Part shown: piece after piece, positions 25,557 to 33,935 of the stretch
Numbering within the stretch: position 1 is the stretch's first letter
Layout of the letters: the number at the start of each line of letters is the position of its first letter
DNA from: Chryseosolibacter sp044507775
Lineage (GTDB): Bacteria; Bacteroidota; Bacteroidia; Cytophagales; Cyclobacteriaceae
Direction of reading: 5' to 3'
NCBI GenBank assembly: GCA_044507775.1
Contig: JBIQIY010000003.1
Span: 197,784-261,783, forward strand
Length of the DNA: 64,000 nt
Notes under the pieces: generated by a model
What the model saw: only the letters and a program-made list of their open reading frames with translations
What the model was told of the DNA's origin: nothing
Databases searched by the model: none
Made by a program: the position numbers and the translations under genes

Positions 25557-27041
25557 CTATTTTCTGAATGCGTAGTTGAATTCATTATGCGGGTTATCCC
25601 TATAGGTTCCCGAAAGAATTACCAACTCACCTGTCTTCCTGCTTTTTACAAGCTCGTTAAACTCTTTAACGGATTTAACCGGCTTGTCGTTTACACGGGT
25701 GATGATAAATCCTTCCCGGATATCGGTGTATCGGGCAAGTTTTCCGTTGCCCGGATCCTTCACGATGACACCCTGATCCAGACCAAGACTTTCCAGCACA
25801 TCCGCGTCAACATCTTCTAATTCCATGCCGAGGGAAACAAGAGACTCGCGGTCCGCAGGCTTAACCGGCCCGATCTTTCCTTCCCGTGTTTTCAGAACTA
25901 CAGGGAAACTCAGTTCCTTTCCCTCGCGGTTAACCGTGATATTAACTTTATCCCCCGGTCTGCGGGTACCAATATACTCAATTAACGCCGTGTTTGACGT
26001 GATGGGTTTGTCGTCAATTTTGACCACCACATCACCCTCCTTTAGGCCCGCCTCTTTGGCCGAGCTCTGGTCAGCAAAAGCGGAAATATAGGCTCCGGAG
26101 GTCACTTCCAGGTTCCTTTCATTGACTAACTGCCGGTTTACGGTGGTAATAGAAACCCCCAGCCACCCGCGTTGGACCACGCCAAACTCGATCAGGTCCT
26201 CAACGATCTTGCTTACGATGTTCGAAGGAACGGCAAAGCCATATCCGGAATAGGAGCCCGTGGGGCTTGCGATGGCAGTGTTGATGCCTAACAGTCCTCC
26301 CTGGAGATTCACCAATGCACCACCACTGTTTCCGGGATTGATTGCGGCGTCTGTCTGGATGAATGACTCGATCGCCGTGCTACCCTGGGCCGTGTTTCGA
26401 TTCAGGATGTTAATACTGCGGCCCTTAGCACTGATGATACCTGCGGTAACGGTAGAGTTCAGGTTGAACGGATTTCCTACCGCGAGTACCCACTCACCTA
26501 CCTTGGCCTTGTTTGAGTCAACAAAAGACAGGAACGGCAATCCTTTCTCTTCTATCTTGATCACTGCTATGTCAGTGTCCGGGTCGACGCCAATGACCTT
26601 TGCGTCATAAATACGATTGTCGTACAAAGCGACTTCAACCTCATCGGCGTCTTTGATGACGTGGTTGTTAGTTACAATGTATCCGTTAGAGTTGATAATC
26701 ACGCCGGAACCCGCGGCCTGAGATTGCTGGGGACCCTGAGGAAGCATCGGACCGAAGAAATCTCTGAACGCCTCCGGTATCTCATTCTGCGGCCTCGCCG
26801 ATCCTCTGTATGTGGAGCGTATATGGACTACGGCCGGCATAACCTTCTCAGCCGCTACCGTGAAGTCCAGCGCGACCGCCTCTCCTTCATCATTCACAGC
26901 ATACGCGATCTTGCTTATCGGAACACTGTTGGTATAGTTCATTGTCACCTTATCATTGCCCCGATCTGTTAACTTAAAAGTACCTACTGTCAAAAGGCTG
27001 CCCAAAATGGCCGCCAAAAGAACTGATCCAAATCTTCTCAT
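25557..27041 (-). CDS. degP: DegP/DegQ (HtrA) periplasmic serine protease
   Basis: A 494-residue envelope quality-control protease/chaperone. It has an N-terminal hydrophobic signal/anchor (RFGSVLLAAILGSLLTVG), a trypsin-like domain with the triad H127 (TNNHVIKDADE), D157 (DPDTDIAVIKI) and S239 (NPGNSGGALVN), and two C-terminal PDZ domains (around GWLGVSITTVNRQL and MELEDVDADVLESLGL). All catalytic residues are present. Two PDZ domains match DegP/DegQ rather than DegS. A 57-aa gene and a strong terminator follow directly. It has 327 bp of non-coding DNA upstream, room for stress regulation. Confidence 0.95.
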   Translation of the reverse strand: MRRFGSVLLAAILGSLLTVGTFKLTDRGNDKVTMNYTNSVPISKIAYAVNDEGEAVALDFTVAAEKVMPAVVHIRSTYRGSARPQNEIPEAFRDFFGPMLPQGPQQSQAAGSGVIINSNGYIVTNNHVIKDADEVEVALYDNRIYDAKVIGVDPDTDIAVIKIEEKGLPFLSFVDSNKAKVGEWVLAVGNPFNLNSTVTAGIISAKGRSINILNRNTAQGSTAIESFIQTDAAINPGNSGGALVNLQGGLLGINTAIASPTGSYSGYGFAVPSNIVSKIVEDLIEFGVVQRGWLGVSITTVNRQLVNERNLEVTSGAYISAFADQSSAKEAGLKEGDVVVKIDDKPITSNTALIEYIGTRRPGDKVNITVNREGKELSFPVVLKTREGKIGPVKPADRESLVSLGMELEDVDADVLESLGLDQGVIVKDPGNGKLARYTDIREGFIITRVNDKPVKSVKEFNELVKSRKTGELVILSGTYRDNPHNEFNYAFRK

Positions 27042-27368
27042 AAGTATCTAAAATTTGAGTTTATGAATATTTGACCCATCTGTCTCTTCCATGCAAAAAC
27101 CAGGCGAAAATTCTATCATGAATTTTTGTCATTATGCACTGAATGACAATTTGGTAGGTTAAGTACGAAAACTTTCGGATTTAGGTTCTCTTTTTGGAAA
27201 AACCTTTTTTAAGCGGCCGAAATTTGTTTCAGCGGCCGGGTTTGCAGGGGATGGCAGCGCCGCCGTCGGGGTAGCGTTTTCGCGGGCACGTAACCGTTAG
27301 ATGAGTCACCCGTTATGCGGTATTTATCAACTTCTAACAAACTTTTTGCCGCTTTAACGCATCCTTGA
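27042..27368. other. 327-bp upstream region of degP without a supported gene
   Basis: The gap between the degP start and a doubtful small ORF on the plus strand holds A+T-rich sequence near degP and a GC-rich part near 27,210-27,290 in which AGCGGCCG occurs twice 20-odd bases apart. A weak half-match to the Bacteroidota promoter (TTTG ... ACAATTTG) is seen around 27,125-27,155. I see no RNA gene or repeat element that I can name. Confidence 0.4.
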
Positions 27369-27560
27369 TTGGCAAACATCAGTTATAAGAAAACAATTGC
27401 AACTCTGATGCAAGACTTCTACCCTACCTGGCCAAATGAAATGAATGAAGAGGAAAATCGACGGTCAAGTCACCGCTTACTCCGACGACTTCGTGTAGCA
27501 CTTCTGATCTGGCTGATCTGTTTGATCGGCACAATTGTCTGGTATAGCCTCTCTCGTTAA
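27369..27560 (+). CDS. Possible 63-aa (or 50-aa) single-pass membrane protein
   Basis: A small frame opening at TTG 27369, or more likely ATG 27408 (MQDFYPTWPNEMNEEENRR). It ends with a basic cluster (SSHRLLRRLRVALL) and one clear hydrophobic helix (LLIWLICLIGTIVWYSLSR). The acidic N-terminus, basic juxtamembrane region and terminal helix make a sensible tail-anchored topology. I recognise no family. It is convergent with the M20 gene. Real coding status is uncertain. Confidence 0.35.
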   Translation: MANISYKKTIATLMQDFYPTWPNEMNEEENRRSSHRLLRRLRVALLIWLICLIGTIVWYSLSR

Positions 27561-27583
27561 GCCACTCTCATCTGCCGTGACTT

Positions 27584-28921
27584 TTATCGCGAACTCTTCA
27601 CCGCTGGAGCATTCATTGCTCCGTAGTCCAGTGTAAGTTGCAGCATTGCTTTGATGCCTGTAAGCATACCGCGTTCGTCAATCATGAAATCCGGTGTATG
27701 ATGAGAAGGCGCTTCTGCGGCACTGATGTCCGGGGGGCGTGCTCCCACAAAAAAGAATAGCCCGGGTACCTTCTCCTGGAAAAATGAAAAGTCTTCCGCG
27801 CCGGTGTGGGGGGCGATCACGAGAACGTTCTCATCGCCTGCTGCCTTCTTCAGAGACGGCACCATCTTTTGCGTAAGTTCCACATTGTTGAATGTTACCG
27901 GGTAGTGTGAACTGTACGGGATCTGAATGTCAACGGTGGCGCCAGACGCCTCGGCTGTTTTCGTCGCGATCGTTTTCACTCTGTCGATCAATAATTTCTC
28001 ATCCTCAACACTCAACGCCCGAAGTGTGCCCCACATCTCGACTTGCTCCGGAATAATATTGGATCGCACTCCGCCGTGGATCGATCCCACTGTAACAACG
28101 CCGGCATTCTGTGTAACATCGAGGTTTCTGCTCACGATGGTTTGCAGGTTGTTGATGATCTGCGCCGAGACGACGATGGGGTCAATGGATGTCCAGGGAG
28201 CCGCGCCATGTGCCTGCCGTCCTTTCACTACAATCCTCATGTCGTTCACGCTCGCCATCAATCCCCCCGTCCGATAAGTGATTTTTCCAAGTTCCGTCTG
28301 CGAACTGATGTGCAGGCCGAAGATCACGTCTGTTTTCGGGTTGTCCAGCACACCTTCTTTCACCATCAACTCCGCGCCCCCTTCTTCTCCCTTTGGCGAT
28401 CCCTCCTCAGCCGGCTGAAAAATAAATTTCACGGTTCCGTTTATGTCCTTCTTCATAGAGGCGAGTATCTCCGCTACACCCATGAGTATCGCCATGTGGG
28501 AGTCGTGACCGCATGCATGCATAACTCCGACTTCCTGATCGTTAAAGGTGGTCGTTACCCTGGAAGCAAATGGCAGGCTGTTTCGTTCTGTCACCGGCAG
28601 CGCGTCCATATCCGCGCGGAGTGCAATTACCGGTCCGGGCTTTCCTCCCTTGAGCAATCCAACGACGCCCGTATGAGCAACCCCTGTCTGAACCTCGATT
28701 CCCAGACCCTTCAGATGTGCCGCGATCTTCGCGGCAGTTTTAAATTCCCTGTTTGACAGTTCAGGATGTTCGTGAAAGTCTCTTCTCCACGCGATGACCT
28801 TGGCTTCTATGCCTTTGGCAAGCTGGTCGATGCGGGCCTGCTGTGTCGTGTTCTTCTGTGCACGAACCTGTACCTGTGCGATACCGACGAGCAAAACAAG
28901 GATCAAAAAAATCGATTTCAT
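27584..28921 (-). CDS. M20D-family amidohydrolase/aminoacylase
   Basis: A 445-residue secreted metallohydrolase. The signal peptide MKSIFLILVLLVGIAQVQVRAQ fixes the start at ATG 28921; an upstream ATG (28948) would add nine residues before it. The M20 dinuclear-metal residues are in MHACGHDSHMA (Cys and two His), PAEEG (Glu-Glu) and HTGAEDFSFF. M20D proteins hydrolyse N-acyl amino acids, hippurate or auxin conjugates. The substrate is not shown by context. Confidence 0.92.
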   Translation of the reverse strand: MKSIFLILVLLVGIAQVQVRAQKNTTQQARIDQLAKGIEAKVIAWRRDFHEHPELSNREFKTAAKIAAHLKGLGIEVQTGVAHTGVVGLLKGGKPGPVIALRADMDALPVTERNSLPFASRVTTTFNDQEVGVMHACGHDSHMAILMGVAEILASMKKDINGTVKFIFQPAEEGSPKGEEGGAELMVKEGVLDNPKTDVIFGLHISSQTELGKITYRTGGLMASVNDMRIVVKGRQAHGAAPWTSIDPIVVSAQIINNLQTIVSRNLDVTQNAGVVTVGSIHGGVRSNIIPEQVEMWGTLRALSVEDEKLLIDRVKTIATKTAEASGATVDIQIPYSSHYPVTFNNVELTQKMVPSLKKAAGDENVLVIAPHTGAEDFSFFQEKVPGLFFFVGARPPDISAAEAPSHHTPDFMIDERGMLTGIKAMLQLTLDYGAMNAPAVKSSR

Positions 28922-29124
28922 TCGTTTAGCGTTTTCTGCGGCTCTCAAGATAAATAAAAACCTTCCGGATTGGCAGCCGGCCCGAAGTTTTTTTGAAGTT
29001 GGGATCTTTGCGCTCGGCTTGATGGCAAGTCACCCCGTAAATAAGACGAATTATGGATTGTTCAACTATTTTTTGGATTATAAAATACAAACCTCCATCT
29101 TTTCGTTCAAAGTAAAATCTTAAC

Positions 29125-30111
29125 GTGAGGTTACACGCGCTTCTCCTGTTTTTTGTCTCATGGGCCGGTCATGCCCAAATCCCTGTTGGTGAGCAGGAGT
29201 TGTTATCGCGGCTAAGCGCCGGTTCTTCGCTTCCTGAAAAACTGTTGAGCACGCGATCCGTGGTTTTCTATCCTTACACCATGACGCTGAAAGAACTGGA
29301 AGAAGCTCAACAATATTTTCAGCGCACGGGGATCGATGCAGTCCTTTACGTAGAAAGCGATTACCTCGCAGCAGGCCGCGATCCTTCCGTTGCCGTTGCC
29401 GAGTATTTGAACGCAAGGGAGATTAACAATATCATCGTCTTCCGCAAGACGGAAGACTACGAGATCTTTATCGCCCCCTACAATAACCTCGCTACGCTCT
29501 TCGCGGAGAATCAGAACGCATGGTACCGAAAAGAGCAAAAACTGGAGCCGCTACTTCAAAATCTTTTCCGGACTGCAAACACTTCGTCCCTGGAAAAATC
29601 GAACATGCTCATAAACGAATTCCCCGAGCTGGGAATGCCCGTTAATGTTTTCAAAGGACGACGCTCGGATTTTTTTGCCATCGATCTGAAAGTCGACCCG
29701 CTCGCAGTTCCCAAATTCGGCGACCCGGAACTGGATCGCGAGTTGGAAGAGATCATGAAAGCATATCCCTACCAATATAAGTTGACGGAGGCCGGATGGT
29801 CGGAGTCACAGATTCGAAAGGACGGCTCCTATTACGTGCTGCGCTTTGTCTATGCGCGTGATAAAGCAGCACACACGTTGCTGGGTTATGACGCCACCAA
29901 AGCGCAAAGCGCCATCGCGTCAGTTACGTATCCCGACGACCAGCCTCACCTCAAGAACATTCCGTCAAACACGATGGTATACAAGTTCTATTTCAAGCAC
30001 ATCGACTCGGGCAACATCTTCCTCGGCACAAAATGGGATGCCGACCTTACCTGGCAACAGGCACTCATCAATCAGATTAAAGCCTTTAAGGCCGAATTGA
30101 AAATCAACTAA
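29125..30111 (+). CDS. Secreted protein of unknown function (328 aa)
   Basis: Starts at GTG 29125 with a signal peptide (MRLHALLLFFVSWAGHAQ). The mature part is ~310 residues, alternating alpha/beta, with no motif I recognise: TLKELEEAQQYFQRTGIDAVLYVESDYL, IIVFRKTEDYEIFIAPYN, then KFGDPELDRELEEIMKAYPY and a C-terminal region with YVLRFVYARDK and TMVYKFYFKHIDSGNIFLG. The final third repeats short beta-strand patterns. It is followed 84 bases later by another exported unknown protein in the same direction. Likely periplasmic or secreted; function not known. Confidence 0.75.
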   Translation: MRLHALLLFFVSWAGHAQIPVGEQELLSRLSAGSSLPEKLLSTRSVVFYPYTMTLKELEEAQQYFQRTGIDAVLYVESDYLAAGRDPSVAVAEYLNAREINNIIVFRKTEDYEIFIAPYNNLATLFAENQNAWYRKEQKLEPLLQNLFRTANTSSLEKSNMLINEFPELGMPVNVFKGRRSDFFAIDLKVDPLAVPKFGDPELDRELEEIMKAYPYQYKLTEAGWSESQIRKDGSYYVLRFVYARDKAAHTLLGYDATKAQSAIASVTYPDDQPHLKNIPSNTMVYKFYFKHIDSGNIFLGTKWDADLTWQQALINQIKAFKAELKIN

Positions 30112-30195
30112 CATTAACATGTAAGAACACACCGCGATTTGCAGAATATCGCCGGGCAGTTATGGTTATTTTTATCCTTCTAACCTGTTGACCCG

Positions 30196-30807
30196 ATGGC
30201 TTCACTCTATCTTTCTTTTCTGCTCAGCGCGTCCTTTCTGCAATTGCCGGCAGCGCACAATCCAAAAACCGTATTGCAGTTTTCTCCCGATTGGACCACT
30301 GGCCTCGTCGTACTTGAAACTAACGACACCATAACTTGCAGCCTGCGATACAACCAGATGGTACCCGAAGGATTGCTGCAGGTCCGGGAAGGCGAGACCA
30401 TACTCACCCTATCCGTAAGAGACGTTAAATGCTTTTTGTTCTACGATGCAAAAAAGAAACGCTACCGTAAGTTTTTCACACTGTCCGTGCCTATTGACGG
30501 AGGACCCAGGCGAGAGACCTTCCTCGAATATGTATATGGCAACGACCACGTATCCATACTCAATCACAAGACGATGGGTCTTGCGCACGACTATCTTGGA
30601 TACACTCCTTTCAAGCAACCTATTCCGGTAAACAAACAATACCTTCTCGATAGCCGGACAGGAAGGATACTGCCGATTTCTGAAGAGAACGCTATCTCCC
30701 TGGTAGATCAGAAGCGGGCGGTAGAAGGATTTATCGAATCGAACGACATTCGCTTTCGTAAAATCTCAGATTATGTGAAGGTGTTTGAGTACGCTCGATC
30801 GCTGTAA
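30196..30807 (+). CDS. Secreted beta-rich protein of unknown function (203 aa)
   Basis: Begins MASLYLSFLLSASFLQLP, a signal peptide without a lipobox Cys. The mature protein is beta-rich: VLQFSPDWTTGLVVLETNDTITCSLRYN, ETILTLSVRDVKCFLFYD, then RKFFTLSVPIDGGPRRETFLEYVYGN and KTMGLAHDYLGY. I recall similar unnamed proteins in Bacteroidota but no named domain. It is convergent with the MBL-fold gene, with only 14 bases between stops. Confidence 0.7.
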   Translation: MASLYLSFLLSASFLQLPAAHNPKTVLQFSPDWTTGLVVLETNDTITCSLRYNQMVPEGLLQVREGETILTLSVRDVKCFLFYDAKKKRYRKFFTLSVPIDGGPRRETFLEYVYGNDHVSILNHKTMGLAHDYLGYTPFKQPIPVNKQYLLDSRTGRILPISEENAISLVDQKRAVEGFIESNDIRFRKISDYVKVFEYARSL

Positions 30808-30821
30808 ACTTTCTGAAGCCA

Positions 30822-31868
30822 CTACTCAAAGACGCGGGGCTCACCCTCCTTCAGCGCGATGAATTCGCCCGGCTCCAGATTATCTCTTCGCTTCGCATTC
30901 TCCAAATCGAGCATGGGATCGTCGGCGCCATCATCCGCGAGCGCAAAAGTACCAAAGTGCATGCCGACACTGATTGTAGACTTGACGTCGCGGTGAATCT
31001 TTATCGACTCATCCGGTGAAACGTGAATAGGAGACATAAACCATTCGGGTTTGTAAGCGCCGATGGGAAGAATGGAAAGCCGCATTGGACCGCATTTCTC
31101 TCCGATCTCTTTAAAGGTTACATTGTTGTAGCCGGTATCACCGGCGAAGTAGACATTGCCCGCGCTGGTTTTCAGAACGTATCCGCACCACAGTGTGGCG
31201 TCGCGATCAAACATGCCCCTCCCTGAAAAGTGCTGGGCGGGAACAGATTGAACTTCGAACAGTCCCGGCAATGAAATTGTTTGCCACCAGTCAGCCTCCA
31301 TGGCGCCGGTGATTGATTCAGCATCAAGAAATGCCTTCACCCCAAGCGGCACAATGATCTTCGGATGATGTGCGCCGAAAACCGTGTGCATCGTATCAAT
31401 GTCAAGGTGATCATAGTGGTTATGGCTGAGCAGAACCAGATGAATTCTCGGGAGATCCTCAAGCCGCAGCCCCGGGGGTCTCATCCGCTTCGGACCGATC
31501 CAACGGTATGGACTAACGCGGCGACTCCACACCGGATCCGTCAGAATATTGACGCCGTCAACCTGGATGAGAAAAGTTGAGTGGTTTACGAATGTGACGC
31601 GAACACCGTCTTTGAAATGAGTCAATGGACGGGCGCCGTAATCTTTCCGGTCGTCAGGGACCCAACGTCCCGGCTTGCGATGCATCATCCATTGGAGCAG
31701 TGCGCGTCCGCCCTTGGGTTTGACCCCACCCGGGTTGATAAACTTCGATCCATCGAAGTGATCCGAAACCGGCCCCTTGTAGCGCGGAGCCGATATCAAG
31801 GCGCCGGTCATAAAAATTCCCAACGTCGGAATTGCCAGCGCGGCAAATATCAGAAGAGCGATGTGCAT
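30822..31868 (-). CDS. MBL-fold metallo-hydrolase (NAPE-PLD/UlaG-like), membrane-anchored
   Basis: A 348-residue metallo-beta-lactamase-fold protein with one N-terminal hydrophobic anchor (HIALLIFAALAIPTLGIFMTGALI). Metal-binding motif LLSHNHYDHLD (HxHxDH), plus GDTGYN and a late His in ISVGMHFGTFAL. The layout with an N-terminal region and WVPDDRKDYGARPLTHF matches the NAPE-PLD-like/RomA-type branch (L-ascorbate-6-phosphate lactonase UlaG relatives). The reaction is hydrolysis of an unknown ester or phosphodiester, possibly of a phospholipid. Followed by a hairpin terminator shared with the next gene cluster. Confidence 0.88.
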   Translation of the reverse strand: MHIALLIFAALAIPTLGIFMTGALISAPRYKGPVSDHFDGSKFINPGGVKPKGGRALLQWMMHRKPGRWVPDDRKDYGARPLTHFKDGVRVTFVNHSTFLIQVDGVNILTDPVWSRRVSPYRWIGPKRMRPPGLRLEDLPRIHLVLLSHNHYDHLDIDTMHTVFGAHHPKIIVPLGVKAFLDAESITGAMEADWWQTISLPGLFEVQSVPAQHFSGRGMFDRDATLWCGYVLKTSAGNVYFAGDTGYNNVTFKEIGEKCGPMRLSILPIGAYKPEWFMSPIHVSPDESIKIHRDVKSTISVGMHFGTFALADDGADDPMLDLENAKRRDNLEPGEFIALKEGEPRVFE

Positions 31869-31885
31869 ATAAGGTCCAATAAACG

Positions 31886-31912
31886 AAAAGGGAGTCGCAT
31901 GGACTCCCCTTT
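31886..31912 (-). terminator. Hairpin between MBL gene and tandem paralogues
   Basis: GGGAGTC pairs with GACTCCC around loop GCATG, extended by A-T pairs on both sides (one bulged C), and followed on the minus strand by TTTT and a T-rich stretch. It ends the leftward tandem-paralogue unit and precedes the MBL gene start at 31868. Confidence 0.6.
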
Positions 31913-31932
31913 GCCAAATAAAAATTCTTTTT

Positions 31933-32529
31933 TTATTGAACCAACTTCGTGATTTGAGACAGGGGAATGGTATTCGCCATCTTGATTACTTCGTCTTCGC
32001 TGGAATTCGGCGCCGTAAACGTCAACAGCGTAGAACCGATCGGAACCTGTAAGGTATAATCAGTCTTCTTTGTCACTTCGTCAACAGATTTTTGAAGCAT
32101 CCCTTTATAGCCGTCTACCCGAATTATTTTTTGAGTACCATCACCGGAATTGCCCATAAACGGAATCGACAGGATCGCGTTAATCGACGCAACCAGCGGT
32201 GAGTTGCTCATCAGGTCGAGGTTGAAGATTTTCTCACCAGCTCCGTAATCACGGTGAATCAAGACCCCTGTTAATCCTGTATTGGCAGTCACGTTGTCAT
32301 TGCCGCTGTTGGATGCCTGGGATCCCATCTTCGTCGGCAGCATCTTCAAAACTTCCTTACCAATAATAATGTCCAGGTCGTTTAACATTTGTTGCATGGC
32401 AAAGCGCGCTTCTTCCAGCTTACCTGCAGAATAAGAGCTTCGCGCGGACGCGATATCCTTGTTAAAATCCTGTGCGAAGCCCGGGGCCGTCGCACACGTA
32501 AATATGAAAAGGGCTACAATTTTCTTCAT
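31933..32529 (-). CDS. Secreted protein, tandem paralogue A (198 aa)
   Basis: A 198-residue exported protein (signal peptide MKKIVALFIFTCATAPGFAQ). The mature region shares a helical segment with the gene immediately upstream: ARSSYSAGKLEEARFAMQQM ... IIIGKEVLKMLPTKM here, against ETSYKAGSYGEARYAVQQAM ... EIGKMVLESMPA in its neighbour. Both continue through a beta-rich part (YTLQVPIGSTLLTF versus YKLSVPLGQTSLIVW). The family is unknown to me. Eighteen bases separate the two genes, so this is a tandem duplication within one transcript, ended by the hairpin at 31886. Confidence 0.75.
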   Translation of the reverse strand: MKKIVALFIFTCATAPGFAQDFNKDIASARSSYSAGKLEEARFAMQQMLNDLDIIIGKEVLKMLPTKMGSQASNSGNDNVTANTGLTGVLIHRDYGAGEKIFNLDLMSNSPLVASINAILSIPFMGNSGDGTQKIIRVDGYKGMLQKSVDEVTKKTDYTLQVPIGSTLLTFTAPNSSEDEVIKMANTIPLSQITKLVQ

Positions 32530-32547
32530 GTTGTTGTCAGTTGTGGA

Positions 32548-33351
32548 TTACTTCTCTCCTAACATTTTCTTGATTCCGTCGATGTCGAATGCGCTCGCCG
32601 CGGCGGTCATTTCCTGTTCACTGGCGAAGTTCACGCCCTCCCAGACAATAAGCGAAGTCTGGCCGAGGGGTACGCTGAGTTTGTAACCTGTATCGTCATT
32701 ATATTCAATGATAGCCTTGTTTCCTTTTATCTTGGTCTGTTTCCAGTTCTGCTCGCCGTTTGTTGTTTGCGAGTATCCTCCATTTGCGAGGTACATGTTT
32801 ACTGCAGACATCCACACCGAATTATTCGCCACGGTCGTGGTGAGTTGTTTATCATCTTTGAGATACTCGCGGTAGATCGTTAACCCAGCCCATCCATAAC
32901 CGGAGCTGGTCACCTGATCGGCTTCCGCCACCTTGTCAAGTCCGGAGACCGTTGCCGGCATTGATTCCAACACCATTTTTCCGATCTCCATTTCCACACC
33001 GAGCATCGCTTGTTGCACAGCATAACGCGCTTCACCATAGCTTCCCGCCTTATAAGATGTTTCCGCATCCGATAAATTCTGTTTGACATCCGGAGGCGTT
33101 GAGATGAGTCCGCCGCCTCCCTTGTTTGACGGCTTATTTCTGCTCTGGGATGGTGTTCCTGCGGGACTTCCTGAGGCATCAGTGTCGTTGGTGTCATCAC
33201 TGATCCCTACCTCCTCTTTGACTTTCTTCTCGAGCGCTTTTGAGGCCGCCTCGTCCGCCTTTTGTTTCAATTTGTTCAATAATCCCTGTGCATCCGCCTG
33301 GGAAGCAATCAGCACAGCGATTAAGCATGCCAGTAGGGTTCTCATTTTCAT
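32548..33351 (-). CDS. Secreted protein, tandem paralogue B (267 aa)
   Basis: A 267-residue exported protein: signal peptide MKMRTLLACLIAVLIASQADA, then a ~70-residue charged, low-complexity linker (LNKLKQKADEAASKALEKKVKEE and a Ser/Pro/Gly-rich stretch), then the same module as the next gene (SYKAGSYGEARYAVQQAMLG; GTTLxVPLGQTSLIV-type end). The extra N-terminal coiled/linker part distinguishes it from paralogue A. No enzyme motif is visible. The pair likely forms a complex or does related envelope jobs; this is inference from tandem position only. Confidence 0.75.
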   Translation of the reverse strand: MKMRTLLACLIAVLIASQADAQGLLNKLKQKADEAASKALEKKVKEEVGISDDTNDTDASGSPAGTPSQSRNKPSNKGGGGLISTPPDVKQNLSDAETSYKAGSYGEARYAVQQAMLGVEMEIGKMVLESMPATVSGLDKVAEADQVTSSGYGWAGLTIYREYLKDDKQLTTTVANNSVWMSAVNMYLANGGYSQTTNGEQNWKQTKIKGNKAIIEYNDDTGYKLSVPLGQTSLIVWEGVNFASEQEMTAAASAFDIDGIKKMLGEK

Positions 33352-33563
33352 AGGCCGTAGATATTATTCGTTACGCAAAATAAGCATTTCGCCGATGGTC
33401 ATTTTCATCTGTCGCAAAAATTTTTCCCGGTCTCAATTGCGCCGGAACGTGTTGCAACAAATATTTTCTTTCGAGTGGAGCACAAAAGTTTTTTTCGAAA
33501 TTTGCTTCGTCACAGTGAAAGTATGTAATCTGCAAACCAGGCCATATCAAGAAATCCGCTTCC

Positions 33564-33935
33564 ATACCGTTTGATTTTGTTTTGGAAAAGCTTGCTCCTC
33601 GCTCGCCATTGGTCCGGCCGATGTTCGGATGTTATGCAATTTATGTGGATGGAAAGTTGGTTCTCATTCTGCGGGAAAGGAAAGATCACCCGCACGATAA
33701 CGGCGTTTGGCTCGCTATCGCAGAAGAGTCTTATAACGAGTTGAAGAAGATCTTTCCGTGTATGCGCTCAATCCGCCTCCTGGGCGGCAAGAGAACCGTA
33801 TGGCAAAATCTGCCCATGACGGAGGATGATTTCGAGGAGTTCGTAATGACGGCATGTGAGATGATCCTGCGGAATGATCCTCGCATCGGTAAAATACCAG
33901 GGACAAAAAGACGAAAGTCCGTCAGGAAGCGCTGA
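33564..33935 (+). CDS. TfoX/Sxy-like N-terminal domain protein (start codon ATA?)
   Basis: A ~123-residue protein resembling TfoX N-terminal-like proteins: VRPMFGCYAIYVDGKLVLILRERKD then GVWLAIAEESYNELKK and a C-terminal acidic/helical part EDDFEEFVMTACEMILRNDPRIGKIP. The first canonical start is TTG 33582 (MEKLAPRSP), but the frame continues upstream as I-P-F-D-F-V-L-E-K-L. This matches my memory of a family N-terminus MPFDFVLEKL, with ATA where Met is expected (33564). I place the start at ATA 33564 with low certainty; TTG 33582 is the conventional alternative. Function unknown; TfoX family members regulate competence in proteobacteria, not shown here. The 3' end overlaps the next convergent gene by 14 bases. 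Confidence 0.7.
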   Translation: MPFDFVLEKLAPRSPLVRPMFGCYAIYVDGKLVLILRERKDHPHDNGVWLAIAEESYNELKKIFPCMRSIRLLGGKRTVWQNLPMTEDDFEEFVMTACEMILRNDPRIGKIPGTKRRKSVRKR

